64,000 nt of DNA from Burkholderia glumae LMG 2196 = ATCC 33617 (GCF_000960995.1 NZ_CP009434.1:2480001-2544000); one strand, 5' to 3'. Positions 54,335 to 63,654 are shown, counted from the first letter of the stretch. The notes: a model not told the origin generated them from the sequence alone. Translations and numbers: made by a program.

Positions 54335-56194
54335 ATGACGCGACGCGTCGCCGGACCGCTGCGGCTGCTCGCGCTGCTGTTGGCCGCGTACCTGTGCGCG
54401 CCGTTCATCGCGAGCCTGCCGCAGATCGGGCGGGCCGACTGGGCCAACGTCGACTGGGCGCAGGCCTGGTCGGCGGTCGGCGTGTCGGCCGGCAGCGCGA
54501 CGCTGGCCGCACTCCTCACGCTGGCGGGCGGCGTGCCGCTCGGCTACTGGCTCGCGCGCTCGGGCTCGCGCCTGGCGGCCCCGCTCGGCTTCATCGTGCA
54601 GCTGCCGCTCGCGTTGCCGCCGCTCACGAGCGGCGTGCTGCTGCTGTTCCTGCTCGGGCCGTACAGCCCGGTCGGCCGGCTCACGGGCGGCGCGCTGACC
54701 GACTCGTTCGCCGGCATCGTGCTGGCCGAAACCTTCGTGGCCGCGCCGTTCCTGATCATCGCCGCGCGCTCCGCGTTCGCGGCGCTCGACCCGGTGTTCG
54801 AGGACGTCGCCGCCACGCTCGGCCACCGCGCCGGCAGCCGCTTCTTGCGCGTCGCCCTGCCGGCCGCGTGGCCCTCGATCCGGGCCGGGCTCGCGCTGGC
54901 CTGGCTGCGCGCGTTCGGCGAATTCGGCGCGACCGTGATGGTGGCGTACCACCCCTACTCCCTGCCCGTCTATACCTACGTCGTGTTCGGCGGCCAGGGG
55001 CTGCCGGCGATGATGCCGCTGCTGCTGCCGACGCTCGCGATCGCCGTCGCCTGCGCGGCCCTGTCGATCGCGCGGCGCGGCGCGCGCGCCGACGCCGACG
55101 CACCGCCGCCGCTCCACGGCGACGAGCCGCCGCTCGCGCCCACCGGCACGCCGCCCGGCGCGCTCGCGCCCGACGCGCGCCTCGCGATCCGGCTGCGCCG
55201 GCGGCTCGGCGCGTTCCGGCTCGCGGTGGACTGGGCGCCGGCCTCGCGCCGGCTCGCGATCGTCGGGCCGTCGGGCTCGGGCAAGTCGCTCGCGCTGCGG
55301 CTGATGGCCGGGCTCGAGGCGGGCGACGACGGCAGCATGATCATGCTCGGCGGCACCGACCTCGGCGCGCTGCCGCCCGAGCGGCGCCAGATCGGCTACA
55401 TGCCGCAGGACTACGGCCTGTTCCCGCACCTGACGGTGGCCGCGCAGCTCGCGTTTCCGGTCGATGCCGACCCGGCGGCCGCGCGCTACTGGGTCGAGCA
55501 TCTGGGGCTCGGCACGCTGACGCAGCGGCTGCCGCGTCAGCTGTCGCTCGGCCAGCGCCAGCGCGTCGCGCTCGTGCGCGCGCTGACGCGGCATAGCCAC
55601 CTGCTGCTGTTCGACGAGCCGTTCTCGGCGCTCGACACGCCGCGCCGGCGGCAGCTGCGGCGCGCGTTGCGCGCGTTGCAGCGCGAGATCGGCGCCGTGA
55701 CGGTGCTCGTCACGCACGATCCCGACGAGGCGGCGCAGCTCGCCGACGACGTGCTCGTGATCGACCAGGGCCAAACGCTGCAGGCAGGCCCCGTCGCCGA
55801 GGTGTTCGCGCGGCCGGCGAACCGGCGCGTGGCCGAACTGCTCGGGCTGCGCAACGTGGGCGACGGCGTGCTGCGGGATGCGACGCGTGACGGGGCCCGC
55901 ATCGAGATCGGCGGCGGAGTCGTGCTGCGGGCCGCCGCTGCGGCCGGCCTGCCCGACCCGGGACGCGCCGTGATGTGGCGCGTCGCGCCGCATGCGATCC
56001 GGTTCGATGCCGAGGGGCCGTTCGAGGCCCGGATCGAATCGATCGCGTTGCGCGACGGCCAGCGTTGCGCACGCATCGAGCTTGGCGAGCACGCCTTCGA
56101 CGTCGTGCTCGACGCAAGGCAGACGGATGCGCCCGCGGCCTGCCGGATCGCGATCGACCCGGCAGGCGTCACGGTCTGGCCGCGGGCGGATTGA
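54335..56194 (+). CDS. modBC: Fused molybdate permease-ATPase
   Basis: 619-residue single polypeptide combining two usual subunits. Residues ~1-235 are a ModB permease with six helices and the EAA loop (DVAATLGHRAGSRFLRVALP). After a Pro-rich linker (~235-285), a ModC ATPase follows: Walker A GPSGSGKS near residue 310, signature LSLGQRQRVAL near 402, Walker B LLLFDEP. The C-terminal ~100 residues are a TOBE-like molybdate-binding part. Most bacteria encode ModB and ModC separately. Reading frame continuity is clean, so this is not an assembly join. Confidence 0.9.
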   Translation: MTRRVAGPLRLLALLLAAYLCAPFIASLPQIGRADWANVDWAQAWSAVGVSAGSATLAALLTLAGGVPLGYWLARSGSRLAAPLGFIVQLPLALPPLTSGVLLLFLLGPYSPVGRLTGGALTDSFAGIVLAETFVAAPFLIIAARSAFAALDPVFEDVAATLGHRAGSRFLRVALPAAWPSIRAGLALAWLRAFGEFGATVMVAYHPYSLPVYTYVVFGGQGLPAMMPLLLPTLAIAVACAALSIARRGARADADAPPPLHGDEPPLAPTGTPPGALAPDARLAIRLRRRLGAFRLAVDWAPASRRLAIVGPSGSGKSLALRLMAGLEAGDDGSMIMLGGTDLGALPPERRQIGYMPQDYGLFPHLTVAAQLAFPVDADPAAARYWVEHLGLGTLTQRLPRQLSLGQRQRVALVRALTRHSHLLLFDEPFSALDTPRRRQLRRALRALQREIGAVTVLVTHDPDEAAQLADDVLVIDQGQTLQAGPVAEVFARPANRRVAELLGLRNVGDGVLRDATRDGARIEIGGGVVLRAAAAAGLPDPGRAVMWRVAPHAIRFDAEGPFEARIESIALRDGQRCARIELGEHAFDVVLDARQTDAPAACRIAIDPAGVTVWPRAD

Positions 56195-56659
56195 CGACGC
56201 ACGCCGGCGCGGGCGCTTCGCGTCATGTCTGGCGCAACGGCGCCCGGCGCGCTCGGTCCGACCGGCCCAATCGACGCGGGCCGGCATGCCGACCACGGCA
56301 CGGCACCTTCATTGCATGCGAATGAGTCGCCGCTCAATGCGTGGTGGCCCAGGTCCAGGCGCGAGGACCAGGCCTGGGCCATCACCCGGTCCAGGTCGGC
56401 GGCAGACGGGATGGGGTTGTCCCATGCGCACGCGAGCCGCAAGATCGAGCGGGACAACAAGACGAGAGTCGTGGCGACCATCAGCGGGGCCACCGCCGCG
56501 CGTAACGCTTTCGGCTCATTGCCGCCCCGGTGCCCAACCGTCTGCAGCGTGGCTTCATCAATCTGATTCCCGTTACGGCTGGTGGGAATCAGATTGCCCG
56601 AGCCCTAGCCTCATGAGCGGACAGGACGTGTCGAGCGCTCGTGCGGCATGGCGCTCGAC
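56195..56659. other. Intergenic region between modBC and the fucosidase gene
   Basis: 465 bp between convergent genes. Open frames on both strands around 56225-56566 show no recognisable protein. The notable element is the inverted repeat at 56559-56596. Confidence 0.45.
56559..56596. repeat. 13-bp perfect inverted repeat between convergent genes
   Basis: CAATCTGATTCCC (56559-56571) and its exact reverse complement (56584-56596) are separated by 12 bp. It lies 64 bp after the fucosidase stop on the minus strand. No T tract follows, so it is either a Rho-assisted terminator or a remnant of a mobile-element end. Confidence 0.7.
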
Positions 56660-58618
56660 CTATACGGCCGAGATCTGCCACATTTCCTGAGCGGCTTGAT
56701 TGAACTCGTACTGATTGACGGTCGCTCCGGTGCTGGGGGAACCATCCTTCACGTTCAGCGACAGGAAACTCAAGCGGTTCAACAGCATGAAGTTGGCACT
56801 GCTGAGGCGAGTCACGGACCACTCCTGCTGCGGAGCGGTCGCGTCATCCCATACCTGAGCCACGGCATTGTTCGCCCTGGACAGGTTGCCAATCTCCAGC
56901 AGCTTGTTGGACGACACGTTGCGAATCTTGAAGTAACCGCTGACGTCGCGCTCGAACGTCCAGTACTGCGTCGGCGAGGAAGCGACCGGGTTCTGCACGA
57001 CCGGCGTGGCGTTCGAGACCTGCCCATCGCCCACATCCAGCGCCTTCATGCTGTTGGCGTTGATGATCCTGTATTGCTTGTTCGCAACCGGGAAGGTGGT
57101 GTCGGCCACGAGTGCCGGCTTCGTTGTCCGGCCGCCGACTCGTAGATTATTGATGTTGCAGTAGCCGCCCGTTCCCGCCTGCGCTTCTATCCGCACATAG
57201 GCGGCATTGGCAGCCGGCCATTCGACATATTTCATGGTGTGGTCGGCATCCCAGTTTCCGGATGCGACCTGGGTGAAGCTGACGCCGTCGGTGCTGGTGA
57301 GAATCCGGAACGAGGTAATGTCGCCGTCGGTCGAGTTGTTGCGATTGAACTGCTTGGGCAGATACTCCAAGGCGCCAATGCCGCTATACGTGCCGCCGAG
57401 ATCTATCGTGATCGACTGCGGCAGGGTGAGACTGCCGTCACTGGACCAGGTCGACCAGCAGGTTTCGGCGTCCTTGTCGGAATAGCCGTCGATCGCGCGC
57501 ATCGGACCTTCCCCGCTGTGCCAGGCACTCGCATAGGCAGCCACCGGCGTGACGGGATGCTCGCATCGATTGGGCTGGGTGGGAAGCTTGGGACGACTGG
57601 AGTTGGGCGACCAGGCGGCCCCCACTTCTTGAAGCCTGGTGACGATATTATCGTCGAGCAGGCCGGAGCGGTTCGGCGGACAGTTCAACAGGAATGACGT
57701 CCATCGCGGCTCCAGAGTGGTGAGATGGTTGACGATGTCGGCCTGGCTCATCGGGTCCGTAGTCGGGTCCTGCGGATGCCAGAACCAACCGGCAGGCGTG
57801 ATGGTCGTTCCCTGCGCCGACGCATAGGTGTTGTTGGCCGGCGACGTCACGCCCATCGGCTCCTCGAAGTAGATGGCATCGCCAAGGAACGGAACGGTCA
57901 ATGCGCCGTGGTCGATCATGATGATGTTCGGCTGCAGGGATTTGACGAGTTCTCGTACCTGCTGATACGGCACCTGCTGCTGGCCCATCTGCCAGGCATA
58001 CCCATCATTCACCCAGATATCGATCTGCCCGTAATTCGTAAGCAACTCGCGGATCTGATTGAGGATGTAAGTGATGTTCGACGGCTGGATTGCCTGGGTC
58101 GTGTCGCTGACGTGTCCGCCGTAGGCCTGCACCGGGTAGGTGCGATCCCATATCGAAAAATACAGGCCGACCTTGAGTCCGGCCTCGCGGAATGCGGTGA
58201 CGTACTGACTGACGATGTCGTGCCGATACCCGCTGTTGGCAACGTTGTAACTGTTGTATTTCGAAGGCCATAAGCAGAAACCGTCGTGATGCTTGGTGGT
58301 CAAGACGCCGTAGCTCATCTTGGCCGATTTCGCGGCTGCGGCCCATTGGGCGCAGTTCACGCTCGGCGGCGCGAAAGTCATGGGATTCTGGTTCGGGGTC
58401 GCCCACTCCTCGTTGGTGAATGTTCCCATATTGAAGTGGTTGAACATCCCGAAGCGCAGTTCGGCAAATTGCTCCAGGTTGAATTGCGGAGAGTTCGCCG
58501 TAGCAGTTGCCACGGCTGCCGCCAGGCTCCTGCGCATCAGAGGCGGAACCAAACCCATTCCGGCCACCGCACCTCCTGCGGCAAGAAGGGCACGTCGAGA
58601 CATTTTGAAATTATTCAT
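56660..58618 (-). CDS. Tat-exported alpha-L-fucosidase-like GH29 with F5/8C and ricin-type modules
   Basis: 652-residue enzyme. A twin-arginine signal (SRRALLAAGGAVAGMGLVPP) is followed by a GH29 barrel (residues ~45-340) with GVLTTKHHDGFCLWPS and the nucleophile region YGQIDIWVNDGYAW. Next is a discoidin/F5-8C domain (~355-495, GEGPMRAIDGYSDKDAET), then a ricin-B-like lectin domain (~510-652) with QYWTFERD, Q-E-W and QEMWQI repeats. Probably acts on fucosylated plant or microbial glycans outside the cytoplasm. Base composition is clearly lower in GC than neighbours, suggesting transfer. Start has GAGG about nine bases upstream. Confidence 0.85.
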   Translation of the reverse strand: MNNFKMSRRALLAAGGAVAGMGLVPPLMRRSLAAAVATATANSPQFNLEQFAELRFGMFNHFNMGTFTNEEWATPNQNPMTFAPPSVNCAQWAAAAKSAKMSYGVLTTKHHDGFCLWPSKYNSYNVANSGYRHDIVSQYVTAFREAGLKVGLYFSIWDRTYPVQAYGGHVSDTTQAIQPSNITYILNQIRELLTNYGQIDIWVNDGYAWQMGQQQVPYQQVRELVKSLQPNIIMIDHGALTVPFLGDAIYFEEPMGVTSPANNTYASAQGTTITPAGWFWHPQDPTTDPMSQADIVNHLTTLEPRWTSFLLNCPPNRSGLLDDNIVTRLQEVGAAWSPNSSRPKLPTQPNRCEHPVTPVAAYASAWHSGEGPMRAIDGYSDKDAETCWSTWSSDGSLTLPQSITIDLGGTYSGIGALEYLPKQFNRNNSTDGDITSFRILTSTDGVSFTQVASGNWDADHTMKYVEWPAANAAYVRIEAQAGTGGYCNINNLRVGGRTTKPALVADTTFPVANKQYRIINANSMKALDVGDGQVSNATPVVQNPVASSPTQYWTFERDVSGYFKIRNVSSNKLLEIGNLSRANNAVAQVWDDATAPQQEWSVTRLSSANFMLLNRLSFLSLNVKDGSPSTGATVNQYEFNQAAQEMWQISAV

Positions 58619-58956
58619 TCTCTCTTTCCTCGAAATTTTTTCGATTTGATATTGCCGTTACCAATGTGGTGCGGAACGTCGAAGGCCGGCGCCTGCCGGC
58701 ATGGCGTTGTGCGCCAGTGCGTTGCACGCTGCTGTTCTGGTTCGGGTCCTCCTTCTCTCGATTGGAAAAACTGAGAAGCACATGCGTGGCGAAGACATCG
58801 ATCGACACTCGATGTCGCGCAGCGCATTTCACAAAAAATTTCGACCAGCTTTCCAAATGACGCCAATCGTGGCGTCACCATGATTCATGCTTAGTTATGC
58901 GAATAATAACCATGTCAACTCGGCGAACCGTGTCACCGGGTGAACCGCGAATTCGA

Positions 58957-59364
58957 TTATTCGGTTACTGCCGACTGTTTTTCTGACAATGCCCTTAGGC
59001 GCTCGCGAGCCGGACTCTCTGCCGCGGCGCGATCGGGAGCGCCCCGCCCTGCACGGAAGGCGCCCCGGTCAGGCCGGTTCGCGCAAAGCGCGGCCCGGTG
59101 CATGTCGACGCAGCGACCGCGCTTGGGCGCGCGACGCAGATCGCGGTTTTTCGCCCCGCGCCGATGCAGCACGAAGTTGAGTTCCTGGTGGTGGATTGCA
59201 ATGCCGGGCGCCTGCTCCGGCGCGCGAAAGCGCGCGTAAAAAGGCATGCCGTCAAGCGTCGTGAGGCAGGGCAAGCGTTTGCCTAGGCCTCGGAGCAAAG
59301 GGATCTGCGCCGCCGGTGGCCTGACGGGGGCCGCCGCGTCGGACAGGCTGCGGAACATGCTCAT
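58957..59364 (-). CDS. Hypothetical or decayed small protein
   Basis: 135-residue frame starting MSMFRSLSDAAAPVRPPAAQ, with a good ribosome-binding site (GGAGA four bases before ATG) and a promoter-like upstream sequence. The C-terminal half is Arg/Ala-rich and does not look like a folded domain, so the frame may be a 5' fragment after a frameshift. No family recognised. Confidence 0.35.
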   Translation of the reverse strand: MSMFRSLSDAAAPVRPPAAQIPLLRGLGKRLPCLTTLDGMPFYARFRAPEQAPGIAIHHQELNFVLHRRGAKNRDLRRAPKRGRCVDMHRAALCANRPDRGAFRAGRGAPDRAAAESPARERLRALSEKQSAVTE

Positions 59365-59420
59365 CGCGTCTCCTTCGATGTGGCCGACCTGGCTCGCGCT
59401 GGTCAGTCCGATTGCGGCAA

Positions 59421-59483
59421 ATTAGACCGCAGGACGGCAACTTGGTCAAGCCAATATGAATATATTGTACAGGCCTGACCAAT
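59421..59483 (-). promoter_or_regulatory. Promoter with overlapping operator-like dyads
   Basis: On the minus strand TTGACC (59444-59449), 17-bp spacer and TCTAAT (59421-59426) form a sigma-70-like promoter. TTGG-N5-CCAA (59442-59454) overlaps its -35 box. A larger dyad pairs CTTGGTCAAGCC (59441-59452) with GGCCTGACCAAT (59472-59483). TGGT/ACCA symmetry of this kind is typical of GntR/FadR-family operators. Confidence 0.5.
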
Positions 59484-59500
59484 AGGAGAAACCCTGAGGC

Positions 59501-59743
59501 ATGCAAGCGCTGACTGGCCGTGGGGGTGGTTTGCATGGCATGCCGGGGCCGGCCGCCGAAGGGACGTCGCCACCTTTCGCGCTCGATTGGGAGCATGCGC
59601 TCGAGCCGTTCGCTGCCATCACCGCGAAGTGTTCGGCTTCGGACCGGTCGCCGGGTTCAAGGGAAACAGGATCGATATGGGGGCGTGCCGCAGGCGCGAC
59701 AGCCGCGCCTGGGGAACCCGTGCTTGCCGCCTCTTCGCGCTGA
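59501..59743 (+). pseudogene. Possible remnant of a GntR/FadR-family regulator
   Basis: After GGAGAAACC and the divergent operator-like dyads, an ATG opens a frame MQALTGRGGGLHG that resembles the usual N-terminus of FadR-group GntR regulators (LTGRxGLHG). The rest of the frame and the following 190 bp show no HTH or FCD domain, so I read it as a decayed 5' end. The similarity covers only about a dozen residues. Confidence 0.3.
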
Positions 59744-59930
59744 ACAACGGTTCGTTGTCGCCACCCCGGCCTAGCATCGGCCTGCTTTTGCGCGATCTCG
59801 GGCGCCTGCAGCGTGCAGGACGGACAGCGGTATTTCAACGGCCTGTAAGGTACGCCTCAAAAAAGCGTATCGCCCGACCGAATCGGCACGGATCGGCACC
59901 GTTCCTGATCGGGCAACCGCAGCAGGGGAA

Positions 59931-60272
59931 TCAATTACGCTTGTAGATGCTCAGCTTGCCCGCCTTCGCCATCATCCGGATCTTGTCGACGATCTTGACT
60001 TTCGGCGTCGCTTTGCATTCCTCAGTGACTTGCTCGGCGACCGGATGCGCGGTGTCGATCGTAATCTGGTCGGTTTCGCGCACGCCCAGCTTGTCGACGC
60101 CCGTTGCCCAGTAAATGACCGCTGGTTTGTAAGCATCGTCAAGGGTTTCGAAATCAGCGCAAACCATCTTCGCGGGGGAGATCGTCTTGGCGGCCGTTTG
60201 CGCGAATGCCACGTTGGCCGTCGCGATGCCGGCGAGCGCCGCTGCCATGTACCACATGGTGATCTTTTTCAT
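59931..60272 (-). CDS. HdeA/HdeB-family periplasmic protein
   Basis: 113-residue exported protein. Signal peptide KKITMWYMAAALAGIATANVAFA, then a small mature domain with two cysteines (MVCADFETLDDAYKPAVIYW and VTEECKATPKVKI) that would form the single disulfide of HdeA-type acid chaperones. HdeA prevents aggregation of periplasmic proteins at low pH. The start at 60272 has GAGGAT about six bases upstream; the longer frame to 60365 is not needed. Monocistronic. Confidence 0.85.
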   Translation of the reverse strand: MKKITMWYMAAALAGIATANVAFAQTAAKTISPAKMVCADFETLDDAYKPAVIYWATGVDKLGVRETDQITIDTAHPVAEQVTEECKATPKVKIVDKIRMMAKAGKLSIYKRN

Positions 60273-60666
60273 CGTTATCCTCATAAGTTGGGTAAGCATG
60301 CCATCATTGCGCACCGAATCAACCCTTAGCGCAGCGTCGGCCCGACGGCACTGCCGACCGGGCAACCGCTTGAAGCCCCATGTCGTCTCGCGCTGCTGCT
60401 GCGTTTATCGGCTTACGGATGCTAGGCCCGCTCTATTAACCGGAAATTAAAGCGTGCCTGGAATGAATGGCGCGCAACGGGATGCCGATTGTGTTCGGAT
60501 CTGCCGGTGGTCATGCCGCTCCGCCCGCACGGACGCAGGGCATGCCGCCGTTTTCACGGCGAACGCCGGCTGCAGCCCGCAATAAAAACGCGGCACGCGT
60601 CGCTCAAACGGGTAAGAACGTTCTGCTATCCTTCGCCTCTCAATCTCGCTGGCCAGGAGTCGCGAC
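60273..60666. other. Divergent intergenic region
   Basis: 394 bp between the HdeA-like gene (minus) and the hydrolase gene (plus). It contains promoter space for both; no RNA gene or repeat is evident. Confidence 0.4.
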
Positions 60667-61677
60667 ATGCGTTGGATGGTGACGCTTGTACTGACAATCA
60701 TATGTACCTGTTCCTTGCTGGCTGCCCCCGCCGCCTTCAACGCAGGCGTCGTTCGTCTCACCGTGGCGGGCGAGGCGGCACCGTTCGACGCGATGGTCTT
60801 CTACCCCACGCGTGAGCCCGAGGTTCCATGGCAAGCGGGCCCGTTCACTGTCGAGGCGACGCGCAACGCAGCGCCGGCCCCGGGCGGCCGTTTTCCGGTT
60901 GTATTGATTTCACACGGCCGAGGCGGCGGCCCCCTCGGCCACCGCGAATTGGCCAGGGCGCTGGCCCGAGCCGGATTCATCGCGATCTTGCCGACGCATG
61001 TCGGTGACGCTTCGGGCTATCCCCGAGCGTCGTCGCAAGCCCGGATTCTGATCGATCGTCCGCGCCAGGCGGAGGCCGCACTGAATACGGTCCTTGCCGA
61101 CCCGCGGTTTTCGGCGAGCGCCGACCCAGGCAGGATCGGCATGATCGGATACTCGGCTGGCGGCTACACCGCGCTGATTCTGGCGGGAGCGAAACCCGAC
61201 TTCGCGTTCGCCAGCGCCTACTGCGCGAGCCACGACGACCCCGGCTCATGTCCGCGTTCGGTATCCAGCGATGGTGCGAACGGCGCTCGAAGCCAAGCGG
61301 CCGTACCGGCGGAACTGGCAGACTGGCAGCCGCCCGTCGACCACCGCCTGAAGGCCCTGGTGTTGATGGATCCACTGGCCGTGATGTTCGAGGCGCCCGG
61401 CTTGGCCGCCGTGCGCGTCCCGACGCTGCTGTATCGCCCGCAGGACGACAGCTATCTCGGCGCTGCGAGAAACGCCCTTGCCGTCGTGGCGGGCTTGCCC
61501 ACCCCACCCGCCGTCCATGTCGTGCCCGGCAATCACTTCGTTTTCATCGATCCCTGTCCGGACTCGGTCGCAGCCGGCGTGGCACTGATCTGCCGGGATG
61601 CGCCCGGCGTCGATCGCGTGGAGATCCACCGCCGCATCGATCAGGAGGTCATAAACTTCCTGCGAGCCCGGCTATGA
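60667..61677 (+). CDS. Secreted alpha/beta hydrolase (dienelactone hydrolase/PAF-acetylhydrolase-like)
   Basis: 336-residue exported hydrolase. Signal peptide MRWMVTLVLTIICTCSLLAAPAA. Oxyanion region FPVVLISHGRGGG, nucleophile elbow IGMIGYSAGG, candidate acid in LVLMDPLAV or RPQDDSYL, and catalytic His in VPGNHFVFIDPC. The pattern fits predicted dienelactone hydrolase-like or platelet-activating-factor acetylhydrolase-like enzymes. Two C-terminal cysteines (DPCPDS and ALICRD) could form a periplasmic disulfide. GGAG about seven bases before ATG. Substrate unknown. Confidence 0.82.
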   Translation: MRWMVTLVLTIICTCSLLAAPAAFNAGVVRLTVAGEAAPFDAMVFYPTREPEVPWQAGPFTVEATRNAAPAPGGRFPVVLISHGRGGGPLGHRELARALARAGFIAILPTHVGDASGYPRASSQARILIDRPRQAEAALNTVLADPRFSASADPGRIGMIGYSAGGYTALILAGAKPDFAFASAYCASHDDPGSCPRSVSSDGANGARSQAAVPAELADWQPPVDHRLKALVLMDPLAVMFEAPGLAAVRVPTLLYRPQDDSYLGAARNALAVVAGLPTPPAVHVVPGNHFVFIDPCPDSVAAGVALICRDAPGVDRVEIHRRIDQEVINFLRARL

Positions 61678-61785
61678 CGGCGGGAAGCCAGAAGCCGCAG
61701 CCTGCTCACGGGTATCGCTCACGTCCCGCCCCCGAGGCCCGGCTCTCGGGCCCATCGCTTCATGCGGACGACTGCTTTGCGCGTC

Positions 61786-61995
61786 TCAAGAACCGCCACC
61801 GGACGCGCCGGGGCTCGAATTCGCGCGCGGCGAGGTAGCGCTAGGCGCGGGCGAAATGCCGTTGCCGGGCGCACTCGCGCCGTTCGGTCCGCTGGTTGAA
61901 TCATCGGGCTTCGAGCAGGCCGGCAGCAGCGCCACGCCTGCCAGCAGTCCCGCCGCCAGTGCTCGTCTCATCGAGTGTCGGGTTCGTCGCATCAT
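61786..61995 (-). CDS. Small lipoprotein
   Basis: 69-residue protein: a positively charged start (MMRRTRHSMRR), hydrophobic segment AALAAGLLAGVALLP and lipobox LPAC, followed by a short Ser/Pro/Gly/Asn-rich tail. The ribosome-binding site AAGGAG is five bases before ATG 61995. Such short lipoproteins tether low-complexity tails to a membrane; function unknown. Confidence 0.65.
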   Translation of the reverse strand: MMRRTRHSMRRALAAGLLAGVALLPACSKPDDSTSGPNGASAPGNGISPAPSATSPRANSSPGASGGGS

Positions 61996-62195
61996 CGTTC
62001 TCCTTCTCCGTGTTCTAGCTCGGCCTTGCCGATCCACCCTTGCAGGCGCGCACGGCCTCGGCTGTGCGCCAGGCGCGCGGGCGTCCTGCACCGCGCTGCG
62101 CGCGCGGCGCGTGCCCGCGTCACTTGACTGCGGGCCTGGCCGCGATCGCCGTGGCGCCGCGCTTCACCGACGCGCGGGTCGACGTCGCGCCGGCC

Positions 62196-62420
62196 TCACC
62201 TTCCCTGCGGGCGCAGGCTGCCGCGCGGCACTTGCTTGCCAGGTGGCAGCAGATCGTCGTCCTCGAGCGGCACGCCGGCGGCACCATGCGCCGCCGGCTG
62301 CGCATCGAGCTCCGCCTGAGCCCGATACCAGTAGGCATCGGCCAGTCCCTCGGGCGAGCCATCGGCACGCCACAACGCGTAGGCGCGCTCGCGCACGCGG
62401 TCTTCACGTTCATCGCTCAT
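62196..62420 (-). CDS. DUF2934 small protein
   Basis: 74-residue protein. The N-terminal half (VRERAYALWRADGSPEGLAD and AYWYRAQAEL) matches the DUF2934 pattern, a short helical domain common in alpha- and betaproteobacteria. The C-terminal half is rich in Pro and charged residues. AGGAG lies nine bases before ATG 62420. Function unknown. Confidence 0.75.
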   Translation of the reverse strand: MSDEREDRVRERAYALWRADGSPEGLADAYWYRAQAELDAQPAAHGAAGVPLEDDDLLPPGKQVPRGSLRPQGR

Positions 62421-63138
62421 GTTCACGTACTCCTGATAGTGGGGTTGAGGCCGCCCGCAGCAGCTATCGCGAACGCGTTCCCGACAGCGGAATACGGTCG
62501 CGACAGCAGCGAGAAGCCGGGCGGACCCGCAAGGTCGGCACCGCGCCGCCGGCTGGCGGCGGCCACCACCGGCGTCTGTCGGCCCTTCGCTCGTCTCGAA
62601 ATCGAGGAGAAGACGCGCGACCCTGATCGTCCCGCCGCAGCGCGGACGCGCTCCGCCTCGCGGCAGCGGGGCCACGCCGATCGTGCGCAAGCGCCGTGCC
62701 GGCCCGCAGCCGCGAGCCCGGGGATCGCGGCCAGCGCGGTCTTCAGCCGCGACGAGGGGAACGCGCGACGGCATGCGCGGGTGGGGAAGCGTCTTCATCA
62801 TTGGGCGCCTTGCTAGGCAGCCCCGATCACTACCACTGCCGTGCCCACCATCGGACTGCCGCGGCCATCCCGTCACGGCGGAAGCGACGACTGCGGCACG
62901 ACCTAACAGCGCATGCGTGTAAAAACCGCCCGGTGGGGCCGGCAGCAACGCGAGGAAGGACGGGTACGAACGGCACGAACGGCCGGCGCACGCGTGGCCC
63001 AACCCGGCCGGGCTCGTGCAGCAGGCCGTCCGCCCGGCGCGGCACGTGCCTTGCAATATGAAAGCAGGCGGCGGGGGCCGCCTGCGTCCGCTCCCCTGCG
63101 CGGACGCCCGCCCTCGCCTCCCATACCGGAGACCCGAC
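62421..63138. other. Intergenic region without supported genes
   Basis: 718 bp of GC-rich sequence. Open frames on both strands lack start signals and family features. No terminator-like dyad or RNA gene was recognised. Confidence 0.4.
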
Positions 63139-63654
63139 ATGGACACTGCCCTGCGCGCCGTGGATTTCCTGAAGGCCAACGAGATCGTGCTGACCACGGC
63201 GGAATCCTGCACCGGCGGACTGATCGCGGCGACCCTGGCGTCGGTGCCGGGTTGCGGCGGCTGCCTCGACGTTGGTTTCGTGGCCTATTCGCCGCGCGGC
63301 AAGGCCGGATTCCTGGGCGTGCGGCACGAGACGATCGACCGCCACGGCCTCACCAGCGAGGCCGTGGCACGCGAGATGGCCGAGGGCGCACTCGCCGCTC
63401 CCGGTTCGATCGCCACGCTCGCGGTTGCCAACACCGGCCTGGCCGACGGCGAGCACGACGGAAGCCCGCCGCACGGCACGCAATGCTTCGCCTGGTCGCT
63501 CCGTGCCACCGACGGCAAGCTGAGCACGTTCAGCGAGACGCAACGCTTCTCGGGCTCGCGCAACGAGATACGCCAGGCCGCGGCGGACTACGCCCTGGCC
63601 CGCCTCGCCCACTATCACGCCCTGGTGCAAGCCAGCCGTTCCGAGGCCGGCTGA
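63139..63654 (+). CDS. Nicotinamide-nucleotide amidohydrolase-like CinA C-terminal domain protein
   Basis: 171-residue stand-alone CinA-C/PncC domain. The active-site Ser-Cys motif is in TTAESCTGGLIAATLASVPG, followed by YSPRGKAGFLGV (usually YSNxAK-LGV) and AVANTGLADG (usually A-xTGIAGP). PncC deamidates nicotinamide mononucleotide to nicotinate mononucleotide in pyridine-nucleotide recycling. The loop replaced by ADGEHDGSPP departs from the typical AGPGGG, so this may be a paralogue with altered activity. Start at 63139 follows GGAG. Confidence 0.82.
   Translation: MDTALRAVDFLKANEIVLTTAESCTGGLIAATLASVPGCGGCLDVGFVAYSPRGKAGFLGVRHETIDRHGLTSEAVAREMAEGALAAPGSIATLAVANTGLADGEHDGSPPHGTQCFAWSLRATDGKLSTFSETQRFSGSRNEIRQAAADYALARLAHYHALVQASRSEAG

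Noticed and set aside
56225..56566. Open frames on both strands between modBC and the fucosidase gene
   Set aside because: Neither shows a start signal with family similarity; could be relics but nothing supports a gene.
59446..59838. Minus-strand frame beginning MKYRCPSC, suggesting a zinc ribbon
   Set aside because: Only one CxxC is present, the rest is low complexity, and the frame crosses the operator-like dyads.
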